Origin: Paracoccaceae bacterium | GTDB lineage: Bacteria; Pseudomonadota; Alphaproteobacteria; Rhodobacterales; Rhodobacteraceae | DNA: 64,000 bases | Assembly (NCBI GenBank): GCA_014323795.1 | Contig: JACONK010000001.1 | Span: 213,218 to 277,217, forward strand | Direction: 5' to 3' | In this document: in pieces, positions 1 to 11,250 of the stretch | Layout of the letters: each line of letters opens with the position of its first letter | Position numbering within the stretch: the stretch's first letter is position 1 | Made by a program: the position numbers and the translations under genes | Notes under the pieces: model-generated | The model's database searches: none | The model's input: the letters and a program-made list of their open reading frames with translations, nothing else | Told to the model about the DNA's origin: nothing

Positions 1-1
1 A

Positions 2-253
2 CGCTCTTTCAGCTGGGACGCGCCCTATTTTTCCAGCGATAGTACGATTGATGTGAACGCGCCGGTCTGGCCGTCGAAAATCCTGGTGCCGATTGCATTT
101 TCTGTTCTCTCGCTGCGTCTTCTGATCCAGATTTACGGCTATGGACGGGCGTTTGTGCTCGGGCTCAAACATCCGGCGGGCGTACCGCTGATACAGTCTG
201 CGGCAGAGGTTGCCGCCACAGAGGCAAAGCAACTCTCGGGTGAGGACGACTGA
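2..253 (+). CDS. TRAP transporter small permease (DctQ-like), C-terminal end
   Basis: The frame is open from the left edge of the window to a TGA at 251-253, so only about 83 C-terminal residues are present. The visible part has a hydrophobic stretch (PSKILVPIAFSVLSLRLL) and then a charged tail, as expected for the last membrane helix of the 4-helix small subunit of a TRAP dicarboxylate-type importer. The stop overlaps the start of the large permease by one base (TGATG), the usual coupling of dctQ and dctM. The call rests mainly on that neighbour. The substrate cannot be told because the periplasmic binding protein lies outside the window. Confidence 0.75.
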   Translation, partial: RSFSWDAPYFSSDSTIDVNAPVWPSKILVPIAFSVLSLRLLIQIYGYGRAFVLGLKHPAGVPLIQSAAEVAATEAKQLSGEDD

Positions 254-1653
254 TGGATCATGTCACGATCAGCCTCTGGGTCACTGGCGGCATGCTGCTG
301 CTTGTTTTCCTCGGGATGCGGGTGGCCTTTGCTGCTGCCCTCGCCGGATTTTTGGGTCTCTTGTGGATTTTCTGGGCGCGCTTCGACTATGATCCCGACC
401 GTTTTGGCAGGGCACTTGCCATCGCTGTGAAAACGGCGGGGCAGGTGCCGCATTCCAAGGTCAGTGCCCATGCGTTGAGCCTGATCCCCGCCTTCATTCT
501 GATCGGCTACCTCGCCTACTATGCGCGGCTGACGACGGCGTTGTTTGAGGCGGCGAAGAAGTGGGTCGCCTGGGTTCCGGGCGGGCTCGCGGTATCCACG
601 GTTTTTGCAACCGCAGGGTTTGCTGCTGTCTCCGGTGCCTCTGTCGCCACGGCAGCAGTCTTTGCCCGGATCGCGATCCCGGAGATGCTGCAGATCGGTT
701 ACAACAAGCAATTTGCCGCGGGCGTCGTTGCGGCAGGTGGCACGATTGCGTCTCTGATACCGCCATCAGCTATTTTGGTGATCTATGCTCTTATCGTGGA
801 ACAGGACGTGGGTAGCCTGCTGCTTGCAGGTTTCATTCCCGGCGTGTTCTCGGCCTTTATCTACGCGCTCCTGATCATTTCGATTGCTGTGATTTTCAAA
901 AACGTCGGCCCGAGGGTAAGCGGCTTTACGTGGGGTGAGCGGTTCAAGGCCGTACCGCCTGCTTTGCCGATTGTGGCTGTCGTCGTGATCATCGTCTTTT
1001 TTGTCTACAACCCTTTCGGTGATGCTTGGGGCACCCCGACCGAAGGCGGTGCGGCAGGTGCCTTCGTTGTTTTTTGCATGGCTATGATGCGCGGTATGCG
1101 TTGGCTGCAGTTGAAAGAGGCACTGATCGATACCGCCAGGCTGACTGTCATGATATTCACGATCATCTGGGGTGTGCTGATCTACGTGCGCTTCCTGGGT
1201 TTCGCTGACTTGCCGGGCGCGTTTTCGGACTGGATCACTTCGCTGAATGTGTCGCCCATGCTGATTCTGATCTGTATCCTGCTGGCCTACGCTGTGCTGG
1301 GGATGTTCATGGATGCGATTGGCATGCTGCTTTTGACCCTGCCGGTGGTCTATCCGGCGGTCATGGCATTGAATGGTGGGGAATTCGTCAATGCAGAGGA
1401 CAGCACATTTGGCATGTCGGGACCAATGTGCGCGATCTGGTTCGGGATACTTGTAGTGAAGATGGCGGAGTTCTGCCTGATCACACCGCCTATCGGACTT
1501 AACTGCTTTGTGGTTGCCGGGGTGCGCAATGACCTGACTGTGCAGGATGTCTTCAAAGGCGTGATGCCGTTCTTTATAGCGGACGCGGTCACGATTGCTC
1601 TTCTGGTGGCGTTTCCGGCGATTGTTCTGTGGTTGCCGAATCTGGCGAACTAG
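253..1653 (+). CDS. TRAP transporter large permease (DctM family)
   Basis: 466 residues, strongly hydrophobic, with the many-helix pattern of the DctM/SiaM subunit that carries the Na+-driven transport path. Family-typical segments are seen: a small-residue-rich stretch [17 protein letters not shown] near residue 125 and [17 protein letters not shown] near residue 170, where DctM proteins carry a conserved PPS. The length agrees with the family (about 425-470). It forms one operon with the upstream small permease. Import of a dicarboxylate or another organic acid is likely, but the substrate is not deducible here. Confidence 0.9.
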   Translation: MDHVTISLWVTGGMLLLVFLGMRVAFAAALAGFLGLLWIFWARFDYDPDRFGRALAIAVKTAGQVPHSKVSAHALSLIPAFILIGYLAYYARLTTALFEAAKKWVAWVPGGLAVSTVFATAGFAAVSGASVATAAVFARIAIPEMLQIGYNKQFAAGVVAAGGTIASLIPPSAILVIYALIVEQDVGSLLLAGFIPGVFSAFIYALLIISIAVIFKNVGPRVSGFTWGERFKAVPPALPIVAVVVIIVFFVYNPFGDAWGTPTEGGAAGAFVVFCMAMMRGMRWLQLKEALIDTARLTVMIFTIIWGVLIYVRFLGFADLPGAFSDWITSLNVSPMLILICILLAYAVLGMFMDAIGMLLLTLPVVYPAVMALNGGEFVNAEDSTFGMSGPMCAIWFGILVVKMAEFCLITPPIGLNCFVVAGVRNDLTVQDVFKGVMPFFIADAVTIALLVAFPAIVLWLPNLAN

Positions 1654-1743
1654 GATCTGCCCGCACACCCTTTGGTTTTTCCGGTGCCAATCAGGCTCTC
1701 TTGCGGATGTCGGGCCCGAAGGTTACTCAACCAAAATCCTTGT

Positions 1744-1770
1744 ACGCCCGTTTAATTAGGCGTTTTATCT
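1744..1770 (+). terminator. weak Rho-independent terminator after the TRAP genes
   Basis: A 5-bp stem (ACGCC 1744-1748 with GGCGT 1759-1763) with a 10-base AT-rich loop is followed by TTTATCT. It lies about 90 bp after the dctM stop. The stem is short, so confidence is modest. The rest of the 1654-2021 gap shows no gene. It contains one further hairpin at 1925-1940 without a T tract. Confidence 0.35.
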
Positions 1771-2021
1771 CCCGCACCTCCGCAGCATCGTATCACAGAC
1801 CGGATGTTTCATGTCCGGCGGTTCCTTTGATATCAAAAAGCCGCAGAACCGGTTGTGACTTCACATTTGTAGAGGTGGGTTGTGTCCCGGCGTGGCCCCG
1901 CCGTCTTTCAGGCCTTGGGTTGTGGCCACGAAATCGTGGCAAGCGTGTTTTCGACCGGCAGCATAACTTTGGTGCTGATCCGTTGGGCTGCAGAAATCCA
2001 AAAAAATATCTCCCGGGGAAC

Positions 2022-2050
2022 TTGACGCCCCCCCAACCCTTACCTACATG
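2022..2050 (+). promoter_or_regulatory. groESL promoter (-35/-10)
   Basis: TTGACG at 2022-2027 and TACATG at 2045-2050 are separated by 17 bases. A C precedes the -35 box (CTTGAC) and the spacer is C-rich, which resembles alphaproteobacterial groE promoters read by the housekeeping and heat-shock sigma factors. The predicted start point, near 2057, falls immediately before the CIRCE operator, which is the usual arrangement. Confidence 0.65.
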
Positions 2051-2058
2051 GCCCGATG

Positions 2059-2085
2059 TTAGCAATCACGGAAGGCGGGTGCTAT
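2059..2085 (+). promoter_or_regulatory. CIRCE operator (HrcA binding site) of groESL
   Basis: TTAGCAATC, 9 bases, then GGGTGCTAT. Compared with the CIRCE consensus TTAGCACTC-N9-GAGTGCTAA there is one mismatch in the left arm and two in the right, with exactly the 9-base spacer. It lies between the promoter and groES, in the 5' leader. HrcA repression of groESL with relief on heat shock is the established role of this element; hrcA itself is not in the window. Confidence 0.85.
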
Positions 2086-2138
2086 CAGAGGCTCGCCCGC
2101 CGTGGAAACGAAACCCTGGGAGTGAAGGAGAAAACTCC

Positions 2139-2426
2139 ATGGCACTGAAACCTTTGCACGACCGTGTGCTGGTGCGTCGGCTTGAGAGCGACGAAAAAAC
2201 CTCTGGCGGTCTGATCATTCCGGATTCCGCGAAGGAAAAACCGGCTGAAGGCGAAATCATCGCCCGTGGCGAAGGCGCGCGCAAAGACAGCGGCGAATTG
2301 ATCCCGATGGCAGTCAGCGTCGGTGATAAAGTGTTGTTCGGCAAATGGTCGGGCACTGAAGTCACCGTCGACGGTAAAGAACTGCTGATGATGAAAGAAT
2401 CCGACATACTCGGCATTCTGTCCTAA
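2139..2426 (+). CDS. groES: co-chaperonin GroES
   Basis: 95 residues starting [17 protein letters not shown], the normal length for the 10-kDa lid of the GroEL chaperonin. The mobile-loop region [18 protein letters not shown] (about residues 16-33) and the C-terminal KESDILGIL are typical. The reading frame stays open for another 170 codons upstream, but that extension crosses the promoter and CIRCE; the ATG at 2139, preceded by GTGAAGGAGAAAA, is the real start. groEL follows after 35 bp in the same operon. Cytosolic protein-folding machine component. Confidence 0.97.
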   Translation: MALKPLHDRVLVRRLESDEKTSGGLIIPDSAKEKPAEGEIIARGEGARKDSGELIPMAVSVGDKVLFGKWSGTEVTVDGKELLMMKESDILGILS

Positions 2427-2449
2427 TCGAGACCCCATCCGAACCTTAA

Positions 2450-4102
<1,653 letters not shown>

Positions 4103-4164
4103 AATCCGGTTGCGGGCGGCACAAGTCCGGAACCGATCAGGCAGACGCCGAACAAAAAGAGTAT

Positions 4165-4196
4165 GAGGCCGTCCCGAAAGGGGCGGCCTCTTGTGT
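4165..4196 (+). terminator. Rho-independent terminator of groESL
   Basis: An 11-bp GC-rich stem (4165-4175 with 4180-4190, one G-T pair) is closed by a GAAA tetraloop and followed by TTGTGT. It lies about 60 bp after the groEL stop and is clearly the end of the operon. Confidence 0.85.
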
Positions 4197-4846
4197 CCTA
4201 AAGATGCTTGAGCGGGCAGTGAGGAAACGCCGGGGTCGGGTCATAAATGCGAGGGACGCAAATGCGGCACCATTGATAATCCTGCGCCGTGTTGTTGCAT
4301 GCCTTGGTTCTGATGCAGGGTGTTGTCTGCTCCCGTTCACACGTAACCAACTGACAGGTGCCCCGGCACCCTTGGCTTATATATTGTTCTTTTCAAATAG
4401 TTACGTGATAATTGATGTAAAATCCTGGATGCTTTGCTGTTCGGGCGTGTGCAGCTGAGCAGGCTCATTTGGCAGGTAGTGACTGACATGCGCCCGGCCG
4501 TACAGCAATGGGCGGCCGCACAGGGGCAGTGATCGTGCTCTGACCCACATTTGCCACAACCCGGACAGTTTTTGGGGTCATGGTGATGGTAATCGCCAGT
4601 ATCGCCCGGGCGGATTGATCAGATGGACGGCCACAACCAGGATATCCCGGGTGCCAAACAGAATATCGGTCAGCAGCATCCTGTGCTGCGAAAAGATGTG
4701 GTGCGGACGTTTGCTTTCCGGTGTAGTGGCGCGGATTTCAATAACGTGCCGGGCGTGATCGATTTGCCAGATACATGGGCTATTATAGTCTGGCATACCT
4801 GCCCGTTTTCTTTTTGGGCGAATTTATGACAAAGGCAGATTTAAAT
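4197..4846. other. 650-bp gap without a recognisable gene
   Basis: I find no supportable gene. The longest frames (84 codons plus, 72 codons minus) lack ribosome sites and resemble nothing I know. A locally AT-rich stretch lies at about 4375-4430. The region may be decayed sequence, as in other gaps of this window, but no remnant was recognised. Confidence 0.4.
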
Positions 4847-5290
4847 TTATCCGGTCTGAAGTATCTGGCCCAGCCGGATCAGTGCCAAAAGATAACCCTG
4901 TGTCCCGCAGCCCGCAATCAACCCGTCTGCCCGAACGGAGATGCGGGAATGATGGCGGAAGTCCTCGCGGGCGTGGATGTTTGAAATATGCACCTCAATC
5001 ACAGGACCGGCGAAGATGTTCAACGCATCGAGTATGCCGACGGAGGTATGCGCATAGGCCCCTGCATTGATGACAATGGCTGCAGTGGTTTCACGGGCAG
5101 CCTGGATCGCGTCGATCAGGGCACCTTCATGATTTGATTGAAAAAACCGGATGCCCAGCCCGAGGTTGTTCGCCTTCCTCTGACATGCCCGCTCCACATC
5201 GGCGAGCGTCTCTGTGCCATAAAACCTTGGCTCGCGGGTGCCCAGCATGTTCAGATTGGGTCCATTCACGACAAGGATCGGTTTGTTCAT
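4847..5290 (-). CDS. aroQ: 3-dehydroquinate dehydratase, type II
   Basis: 147 residues, the usual size of the dodecameric type II enzyme that converts 3-dehydroquinate to 3-dehydroshikimate in the shikimate pathway. The family N-terminus [21 protein letters not shown] contains the catalytic tyrosine and arginine of the lid loop. The active-site histidine lies in [16 protein letters not shown], and [17 protein letters not shown] is the conserved substrate-binding stretch. Cytosolic. It stands alone on the minus strand upstream of the ubiK-like gene's 3' end. Confidence 0.96.
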   Translation of the reverse strand: MNKPILVVNGPNLNMLGTREPRFYGTETLADVERACQRKANNLGLGIRFFQSNHEGALIDAIQAARETTAAIVINAGAYAHTSVGILDALNIFAGPVIEVHISNIHAREDFRHHSRISVRADGLIAGCGTQGYLLALIRLGQILQTG

Positions 5291-5363
5291 GGGGTACGGC
5301 TTTCATCTCACGAGGGAACTCTGCTTTGGCCTACGGCTTTAGTGCAAAATCCGGATCAAGGGT

Positions 5364-5615
5364 CTATCTTTCCTGATCCTTCGATTCCATAGTGTCAATG
5401 CGTGCCTTTAACTCCGCGTTTTCCTCGCGCGCCTTTTGCGCCATCAGGCGCACCGCGTCGAATTCTTCGCGCGTCACAAGGTTGCGGTCGGCCAGCCAGC
5501 GGTCCATCCAGCCGTTGAATGCGACTTCCGCCTCTGCCTTTGCGCCCTGAGCTACGCCCATGGCGTTTGTCATGATCTGGCTTAGATCTTCAAACAGCTT
5601 GTTTCGACTTTGCAT
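5364..5615 (-). CDS. UbiK/BMFP-family accessory factor
   Basis: 83 residues beginning MQSRNKLFEDLSQIMTNAMG. The N-terminal amphipathic part (FEDLSQIMTNAMGVAQGAK) and the C-terminal coiled coil (REEFDAVRLMAQKAREENAELKARIDTME) are the two hallmarks of the BMFP (YqiC/UbiK) family. UbiK assists ubiquinone biosynthesis in E. coli; BMFP proteins also show membrane-fusion activity in vitro. It is divergent from lgt, with about 80 bp between them, a common arrangement in Rhodobacteraceae. The exact role in this organism is inference. Confidence 0.82.
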   Translation of the reverse strand: MQSRNKLFEDLSQIMTNAMGVAQGAKAEAEVAFNGWMDRWLADRNLVTREEFDAVRLMAQKAREENAELKARIDTMESKDQER

Positions 5616-5693
5616 TGCATATGGTCCTTTTGAGCGTTCCTAGCCTATATGGGGATTATTGGCCCAAAAAGAAAGCCCAAGAGGCACAGGAAA

Positions 5694-6572
5694 ATGATCG
5701 CGGCTATTCCGTTTCCTGATATTGAACCGGAGCTTTTTTCGATTGATCTGGGGGGAATTACGCTCGCCATCCGCTGGTATGCGCTGGCCTATATTGCCGG
5801 ATTTCTGGCAGCCTGGTGGTGGGCCAACCGCAGCTTGCGGTGCCCGGAGTTGTGGCATGACAACATTGCCCCGATGCAGGCCAAGGATACCGAGATTTTG
5901 CTGACCTACGCCATCCTGGGTGTCATCATCGGCGGGCGGCTGGGCTACGTTATTTTTTATGCCTTCCCGGAGGTGCTGGCTGACCCGCTGATGGCACTAC
6001 GCATATGGCAGGGCGGTATGTCTTTCCACGGCGGATTTCTGGGTGTGATTGCAGCCGGGCTCCTGTTTGTGCGAAAAACCGGCACTAACCCCTGGTCGGT
6101 GGGGGATTGTTTTGCGCTTGGCGCACCAATCGGGCTCTTCCTCGGGCGGCTTGCCAATTTCATTAATTCGGAGCTTTGGGGCCGCCCGACGGACCTGCCC
6201 TGGGGCGTGATCTTTCCCAATGGTGCCTGTGCAGGGGTGATCGACTGTCCCCGCCATCCTAGCCAGCTCTACGAGGCCGGGCTGGAAGGGCTCATGCTTT
6301 TCGTCGTGATCACATGGCTTGCGTATCGGCGCGGATGGCTGAAGGTGCCGGGCCGAATGGTCGCCGTTTTCTTTGTCGGCTACGGTGTGGCGCGGTTGTT
6401 TGTGGAATTCTTCCGCCAGGCCGATGCACAGTTCATCACGTCAGATAACCCGATGGGCTATATCGTCAACCTTGGCGTAACAGGGCTGACGATGGGGCAG
6501 ATTCTGTCCCTGCCGATGATCATCGCCGGGCTTGTCGTTTTCTTCCGGATACGTCCCCGCGTGGGCGGCTGA
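5694..6572 (+). CDS. lgt: prolipoprotein diacylglyceryl transferase
   Basis: 292 residues from the ATG at 5694, which follows ACAGGAAA; an in-frame ATG at 5649 would add 15 charged residues and fits the family less well. The inner-membrane enzyme moves a diacylglyceryl group from phosphatidylglycerol to the lipobox cysteine. Visible marks are RWYALAYIAGF near the start, the conserved HGGFLG (about residue 112), the Lgt signature region GRLANFINSELWGRPT and the later HPSQLYEA. Seven or so hydrophobic helices. pgeF follows after 21 bp. Confidence 0.95.
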   Translation: MIAAIPFPDIEPELFSIDLGGITLAIRWYALAYIAGFLAAWWWANRSLRCPELWHDNIAPMQAKDTEILLTYAILGVIIGGRLGYVIFYAFPEVLADPLMALRIWQGGMSFHGGFLGVIAAGLLFVRKTGTNPWSVGDCFALGAPIGLFLGRLANFINSELWGRPTDLPWGVIFPNGACAGVIDCPRHPSQLYEAGLEGLMLFVVITWLAYRRGWLKVPGRMVAVFFVGYGVARLFVEFFRQADAQFITSDNPMGYIVNLGVTGLTMGQILSLPMIIAGLVVFFRIRPRVGG

Positions 6573-6593
6573 CGGGGCGGCGGGAATGCGAGG

Positions 6594-7343
6594 GTGACGC
6601 TTGAGATTCTGACATCCGCCAATCTGGCACCCGTGCGCCACGGATTTTTCACCCGTGCGGGCGGCGCATCTTCGGGGATTTTTGCGGGGCTTAACTGCGG
6701 GTTCGGGTCAAGCGATCATGGTGCCGTGGTCCGCCTGAACCGAGCCATGGTGGCAGAAGCGATGGGGGTGGAAGCAGCTAAACTGACCGGTGTGCATCAG
6801 GTGCATTCGGCGGCAGTTGTCCACGTGACATCCGACACCGTGGCAGACTGGCCCAAGGCTGACGCGATGGTGACGGCAGACGCGGGGATTGCCCTGTCGG
6901 TTCTGGCTGCGGACTGTGCGCCGGTTCTGTTTGCGGATGCCGCCGCGGGCGTGATCGGTGCGGCTCATTGTGGTTGGCGCGGGGCGTTTTATGGGGTGCT
7001 TGGCAGCACGGTCACCGCCATGCGCGCGCTGGGGGCAGACCGGATCAGGGCCACCATCGGCCCCTGCATCAGCTGGCAGGCCTATGAAGTGGGGCCGGAA
7101 TTCTTTGATCGCTTCCGCGATGAAGCATCGGAATTTGCCCGGTTCTTTGTCCTCGGACAGAACGGCCGTTTCCGGTTTGATCTGCCCGGGTTTTGCCTCG
7201 CCAGGCTACGGGATCATGGCGTGGACGCATACTGGATGGGGCTTTGTACCTATTCGGATGAGGCACACTTCTTTTCCTGCCGCCGCGCTACACATCGTAG
7301 CGAAGCCGACTACGGGCGCGGGATATCTGCGATCTGTCTGTGA
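6594..7343 (+). CDS. pgeF: peptidoglycan editing factor PgeF / YfiH (laccase-domain) protein
   Basis: 249 residues with a GTG start. The zinc/copper-binding motifs of the YfiH/PgeF family are present: HQVHSAAV near residue 65, LAADCAPVLF near 103 and AAHCGWRG near 123, followed by IGPCISWQAYEVGPEF. Members have been described as laccase-like oxidases, as purine nucleoside-processing enzymes and, in E. coli, as preventing misincorporation of L-serine into peptidoglycan. Directly after lgt; in related genomes a SAM methyltransferase often sits between the two and is absent here. Confidence 0.93.
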   Translation: MTLEILTSANLAPVRHGFFTRAGGASSGIFAGLNCGFGSSDHGAVVRLNRAMVAEAMGVEAAKLTGVHQVHSAAVVHVTSDTVADWPKADAMVTADAGIALSVLAADCAPVLFADAAAGVIGAAHCGWRGAFYGVLGSTVTAMRALGADRIRATIGPCISWQAYEVGPEFFDRFRDEASEFARFFVLGQNGRFRFDLPGFCLARLRDHGVDAYWMGLCTYSDEAHFFSCRRATHRSEADYGRGISAICL

Positions 7344-7382
7344 TTGTGGCCTGCCCGGCGTTGGCTATGTGGCGGATTCTGC

Positions 7383-9929
7383 CTACGTTTGGGTTTTCTT
7401 CTTGAGTCGTTCGCCTTTGCCTTTGGCGATTTTTGTGGCGATCAGCATCATGGCATCTTCCATGGTCACTTTCTCAGGCTGCATCTCTTCGGGAAGGGTC
7501 GCGTTGATTTTTCCCCACTTCACATAGGGACCATAGCGCCCGTTCATGATGTTGACCGGGCCGCCGTCTTCAGGGTGTTCGCCCAGCTCTTTCAGCGGGG
7601 TTGCCGCTTGGTACCGACCGCTGCGGTTGGCTTTCCGGGCCAGGATCTCGACCGCACGGTTCATGCCGATGTCAAAGATCTCCGAGGTATCCTGGATACT
7701 GGCATAGAGCGGCTTGACCGTCTTGCCATCCTGCCCCGGCAGCTTCTTCCATACCACATAGGGACCGTAGCGTCCGATGCTCGCCTCAACTGTGCCGCCT
7801 TCGGGATGATCCCCCACCAATCGCGGCAGGCTGAGGAGTTGCAGCGCATAGGCAAGGTCGACTGTTTCGGGTCTAACCCCCTTCGGAATCGATTGGCGCG
7901 GCGGTTTCGGGGTGTCCCCGGTCGAATCGCCGCGTTGCACGTAGGGCCCGAAGATACCTGTGCGCATGGTGATCCTGTCGTCCCCGTCATGGCCCAGCAG
8001 TTTGCCGCCCGGCCCTGCGATGTCGCCCTCTTCCGGTTCGCTGGCCAAGGGACGAGTGTAGCGGCATTCAGGGTAGTTGGAGCAGCCGATGAACGCGCTC
8101 CCGGACCGTGCTGTACGCATTGACAGCCGCCCGGTTCCGCAGGTTTTGCATACCCGTGGGTCAGAACCGTCCTCTGCGGCCGGGAAGAGGTGCGGCTCCA
8201 GAACCTCATTGATCTTCTCAAGCACGTCGGTGATACGCAGCTCTGAGGTTTGACCGATGGCAGCGGAAAAGTCGTGCCAGAAGTGCTTGAGCACACCCTT
8301 CCAATCCTTGCGCCCGCCGGAGATGTCGTCAAGTTCTTCTTCCATGTTCGCAGTGAAATCGTAGCTGACATAGCGGCGGAAGTAGTTTTCTAAAAACGCG
8401 ATCACCAAGCGACCCTTGTCCTCCGGGAACAGGCGACCCTTTTCCTTGCGGACATAGGCCCGATCCTGGATCGTAGTCACAATGCCGGCGTAGGTGGACG
8501 GCCGCCCGATACCAAGTTCTACCATCCGTTTGACCAGTGTGGCTTCGGTGTACCGTGGCGGCGGCTGGGTGAAGTGCTGGTCCGGCGTGACCGACCTCTT
8601 CGCCGTCGTGTCGCCTTCGGCGACCCGGGGCAAGCACTTGTCGTCGTCTATGTCTTCGTCATCTCGACCTTCCTCATAGGTGCGCAGGAACCCGTCAAAG
8701 AGAACGACCTGCCCGGTCGAACGCAGACCGACCTGGCCGTCGGCGGAGCGGATTTCGACTGTCGTACGCTCCAGCCTGGCACTTTCCATCTGACTTGCGA
8801 TCGTGCGCTTCCAAATCAGATCGTAGAGCTTGCGTTGGCCCGGCTCCAGCAGCGTCAGGCTGTCAGGTGCCACAGACATGTCCGTGGGGCGGATGCACTC
8901 GTGTGCCTCTTGCGCATTTTTGGCCTTGTTTTTGTAGATGCGTGGCTTTCCGGGGATGTATTTGTCGCCGTAGCGGGTCTTGATCGTGCGGCGGGCGTCC
9001 TTCACAGCTTCCGGTGCCATGTCGATGCCGTCGGTTCGCATATAGGTGATGTAGCCCGCCTCGTAGAGCCGCTGGGCTGTCGACATCGTCTGGCGTGCGC
9101 CAAAGCCGAACTTGCGGCTGGCATCCTGCTGAAGGGTGGAGGTCATAAACGGCGGCGAAGGGTTGCGCGAAAACGGCTTGGCAGAAACGCTTGTGATACT
9201 CAGGTCGCGGCTTTCTATCGCGGCGACGGCCAGTTCGGCGTCTTCTTTCGTAACGATGTCGTATTTTTCGAGCTTCTTGCCGCCGAGCACTGTCAGACGG
9301 GCCTCAAACTCCTGCCCGTGCGGGGCGGCAAGCACAGTTTTTACGGACCAGTATTCGCGGGCCCTGAATGCCTCGATCTCCAGCTCACGTTCTACGATCA
9401 GGCGCAGGCAGACAGACTGTACACGGCCCGCGGACTTCGCGCCCGGCAGTTTGCGCCAGAGCACGGGAGAAAGGTTAAATCCTACCAGATAATCAAGTGC
9501 CCGGCGCGCCAGATAGGCTTCCACCAGGTCTTCGTTGACTTGGCGCGGGTTCTGCATCGCCTCGGTCACGGCGGCTTTAGTGACGGCATTAAAGACGACC
9601 CGTTCGACCTGTGTATCTTTCTTGATTGCCTTGCGTTTGCGCAGTGCTTCCTCCAGGTGCCAGCTGATCGCCTCACCTTCCCGGTCCGGATCGGTGGCCA
9701 GGATCAGGGCGTTATCTTCCTTCAGGGCTTCGGCGATGGCGCGGACATGGTGCTGGCTATCTCTGGCAACCTCCCATTTCATTTCGAAACCATTGCCCGG
9801 GTCAACCGATCCGTCTTTCGGTGGCAGGTCGCGAACATGGCCGTAAGAAGCCAGAACCGTGTAGTCGTTGCCCAGATATTTGTTGATTGTTTTGGCTTTG
9901 GCCGGGGATTCAACAACTACTACGGGCAT
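7383..9929 (-). CDS. topA: DNA topoisomerase I
   Basis: 848 residues of a bacterial type IA topoisomerase that relaxes negative supercoils. The N-terminal Toprim domain (VVVESPAKAKTINKYLG, later ATDPDREGEAISWHL) is followed by the catalytic region with YEAGYITYMRTDG holding the active tyrosine. The C-terminal part has a zinc ribbon (CKTCGTG, then CSNYPEC) and repeated GRYGPYV motifs typical of alphaproteobacterial TopA. It lies 217 bp downstream of dprA on the same strand, the usual dprA-topA order in alphaproteobacteria. Confidence 0.97.
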   Translation of the reverse strand: MPVVVVESPAKAKTINKYLGNDYTVLASYGHVRDLPPKDGSVDPGNGFEMKWEVARDSQHHVRAIAEALKEDNALILATDPDREGEAISWHLEEALRKRKAIKKDTQVERVVFNAVTKAAVTEAMQNPRQVNEDLVEAYLARRALDYLVGFNLSPVLWRKLPGAKSAGRVQSVCLRLIVERELEIEAFRAREYWSVKTVLAAPHGQEFEARLTVLGGKKLEKYDIVTKEDAELAVAAIESRDLSITSVSAKPFSRNPSPPFMTSTLQQDASRKFGFGARQTMSTAQRLYEAGYITYMRTDGIDMAPEAVKDARRTIKTRYGDKYIPGKPRIYKNKAKNAQEAHECIRPTDMSVAPDSLTLLEPGQRKLYDLIWKRTIASQMESARLERTTVEIRSADGQVGLRSTGQVVLFDGFLRTYEEGRDDEDIDDDKCLPRVAEGDTTAKRSVTPDQHFTQPPPRYTEATLVKRMVELGIGRPSTYAGIVTTIQDRAYVRKEKGRLFPEDKGRLVIAFLENYFRRYVSYDFTANMEEELDDISGGRKDWKGVLKHFWHDFSAAIGQTSELRITDVLEKINEVLEPHLFPAAEDGSDPRVCKTCGTGRLSMRTARSGSAFIGCSNYPECRYTRPLASEPEEGDIAGPGGKLLGHDGDDRITMRTGIFGPYVQRGDSTGDTPKPPRQSIPKGVRPETVDLAYALQLLSLPRLVGDHPEGGTVEASIGRYGPYVVWKKLPGQDGKTVKPLYASIQDTSEIFDIGMNRAVEILARKANRSGRYQAATPLKELGEHPEDGGPVNIMNGRYGPYVKWGKINATLPEEMQPEKVTMEDAMMLIATKIAKGKGERLKKKTQT

Positions 9930-10146
9930 TCGGTGGTCCTGTTAGTCTGCCTCAATCTGACGTGGCTACATATATACGTGTTCTCTGGACAGGCAATGTC
10001 AATGGTGTGCGCCGGGCCGATACTATCTCACTTGCGAGAGCCACCGCCGTTTTTAAGACGTTGTCGCCTTCTTTGTTCGTGAGAAAAATTCTGTATGAGT
10101 CGGCCGCATTCCAAAAGGGCGTTCCCTCAGTCCGCCTGGTCAAATC

Positions 10147-11250
10147 TCACACGGCGAGCGCCAAAAGACCTCCCGGCTGGCGTTCGATCTTGCCTTCCAG
10201 TTCCAGCCGCGTCAGCACTGTCGTTACTGCTGCCGCGGGTGCCCCCAGGTCGCGGATCAGCGCGTCCTCGGACACCCCCGTGACAGAGAGGAGTGACAGA
10301 ACCTGCGGCTCCAGCCGTGCAGCGGGTGGTACTTCTCTAACAGGTCTGTCAGGTTCCGGGGCAGGGACAGCATCCCGTGCGGGCAAGGCCACCAGAACGT
10401 CTTCTGCTGAGCGGATCAGGGTGGCACCTTCGCGAATCAGGGCGTTGCAGCCCGCCGCCCGCTGATCAAGCGGGTTGCCCGGCACAGCCATGACTTCGCG
10501 TCCCAAATCGCCGGCCTCCCGTGCAGTGATCAGCGATCCCGACCGGGTTGCGCCCTCGATCACCAGAGTAGCTTCTGCAAGGCCCGCGATAATCCGATTG
10601 CGCTGCGGAAAGTGACGTGCCTGCGGTACCAGCCCCAGCGGCTGTTCGCTGAGTCTGAGGCCACCTTCGGCGATGTCGCGGTGAAGTGCCGCATTTTCAA
10701 GCGGGTAGATCACATCGATCCCGCCTGCCTGCACACCTATAGTGCCATGCTCTAATGCAGATTCGTGGGCGGCAGTGTCAATACCCCGGGCGAGCCCCGA
10801 TACGACAACCAAACCGGCTTCCCCGAGCGCACGACACAGTTGGCCGGTGAAACGTTTGCCTAACGCAGAGGCATTGCGTGCCCCTACGATGACCACCGAT
10901 GGCCGGGCAAGTAGCCCCACGTCACCCAAGGCCCACAGAACGGGCGGTGCCCCGGCGATCCCGCGCAGAAGTGGCGGATAGTCCGGGTCAGGTGCCGCTA
11001 TCAGGCGACAGCCCATGTCGCGCCCGCGCCAATATTCATCGCTCGCCTGGCTGCGGCTGTAAATCTGATAGGAGGTGACACCTGCATCCCGCGCCACCCC
11101 TGGCAGGGCATCAAGTGCTGCCGCAGCGGTTCCGTGCTGCCCCAACAATCTGAAAAACGTCTGCGGTCCCACCCGGCGCGAGCGAATCAGTTGGATCCAA
11201 TCAACCCGGTCACTGTCGCCAAAGGAAGATGAAGATAGGGTGTGCTGCAT
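10147..11250 (-). CDS. dprA: DNA-processing protein DprA (Smf)
   Basis: 367 residues. A Rossmann-like core with VVIVGARNASALGKRFTGQL and VVSGLARGIDTAAHESAL (family signature SGxARGID) is followed by the conserved GLVPQARHFPQRNRIIAGL and SGSLITA. A C-terminal winged-helix domain is visible (LSVTGVSEDALIRDLG through VLTRLELEGKI). DprA loads RecA on incoming single-stranded DNA during natural transformation. The gene looks intact. It precedes topA in the same direction. Confidence 0.95.
   Translation of the reverse strand: MQHTLSSSSFGDSDRVDWIQLIRSRRVGPQTFFRLLGQHGTAAAALDALPGVARDAGVTSYQIYSRSQASDEYWRGRDMGCRLIAAPDPDYPPLLRGIAGAPPVLWALGDVGLLARPSVVIVGARNASALGKRFTGQLCRALGEAGLVVVSGLARGIDTAAHESALEHGTIGVQAGGIDVIYPLENAALHRDIAEGGLRLSEQPLGLVPQARHFPQRNRIIAGLAEATLVIEGATRSGSLITAREAGDLGREVMAVPGNPLDQRAAGCNALIREGATLIRSAEDVLVALPARDAVPAPEPDRPVREVPPAARLEPQVLSLLSVTGVSEDALIRDLGAPAAAVTTVLTRLELEGKIERQPGGLLALAV

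Noticed and set aside
1629..2138. Upstream extension of groES to 265 codons
   Set aside because: It crosses the promoter and CIRCE; GroES is about 95 residues.
8574..10082. 502-codon plus frame opposite topA
   Set aside because: Antisense shadow of topA; cysteine- and arginine-rich with no recognisable domain.
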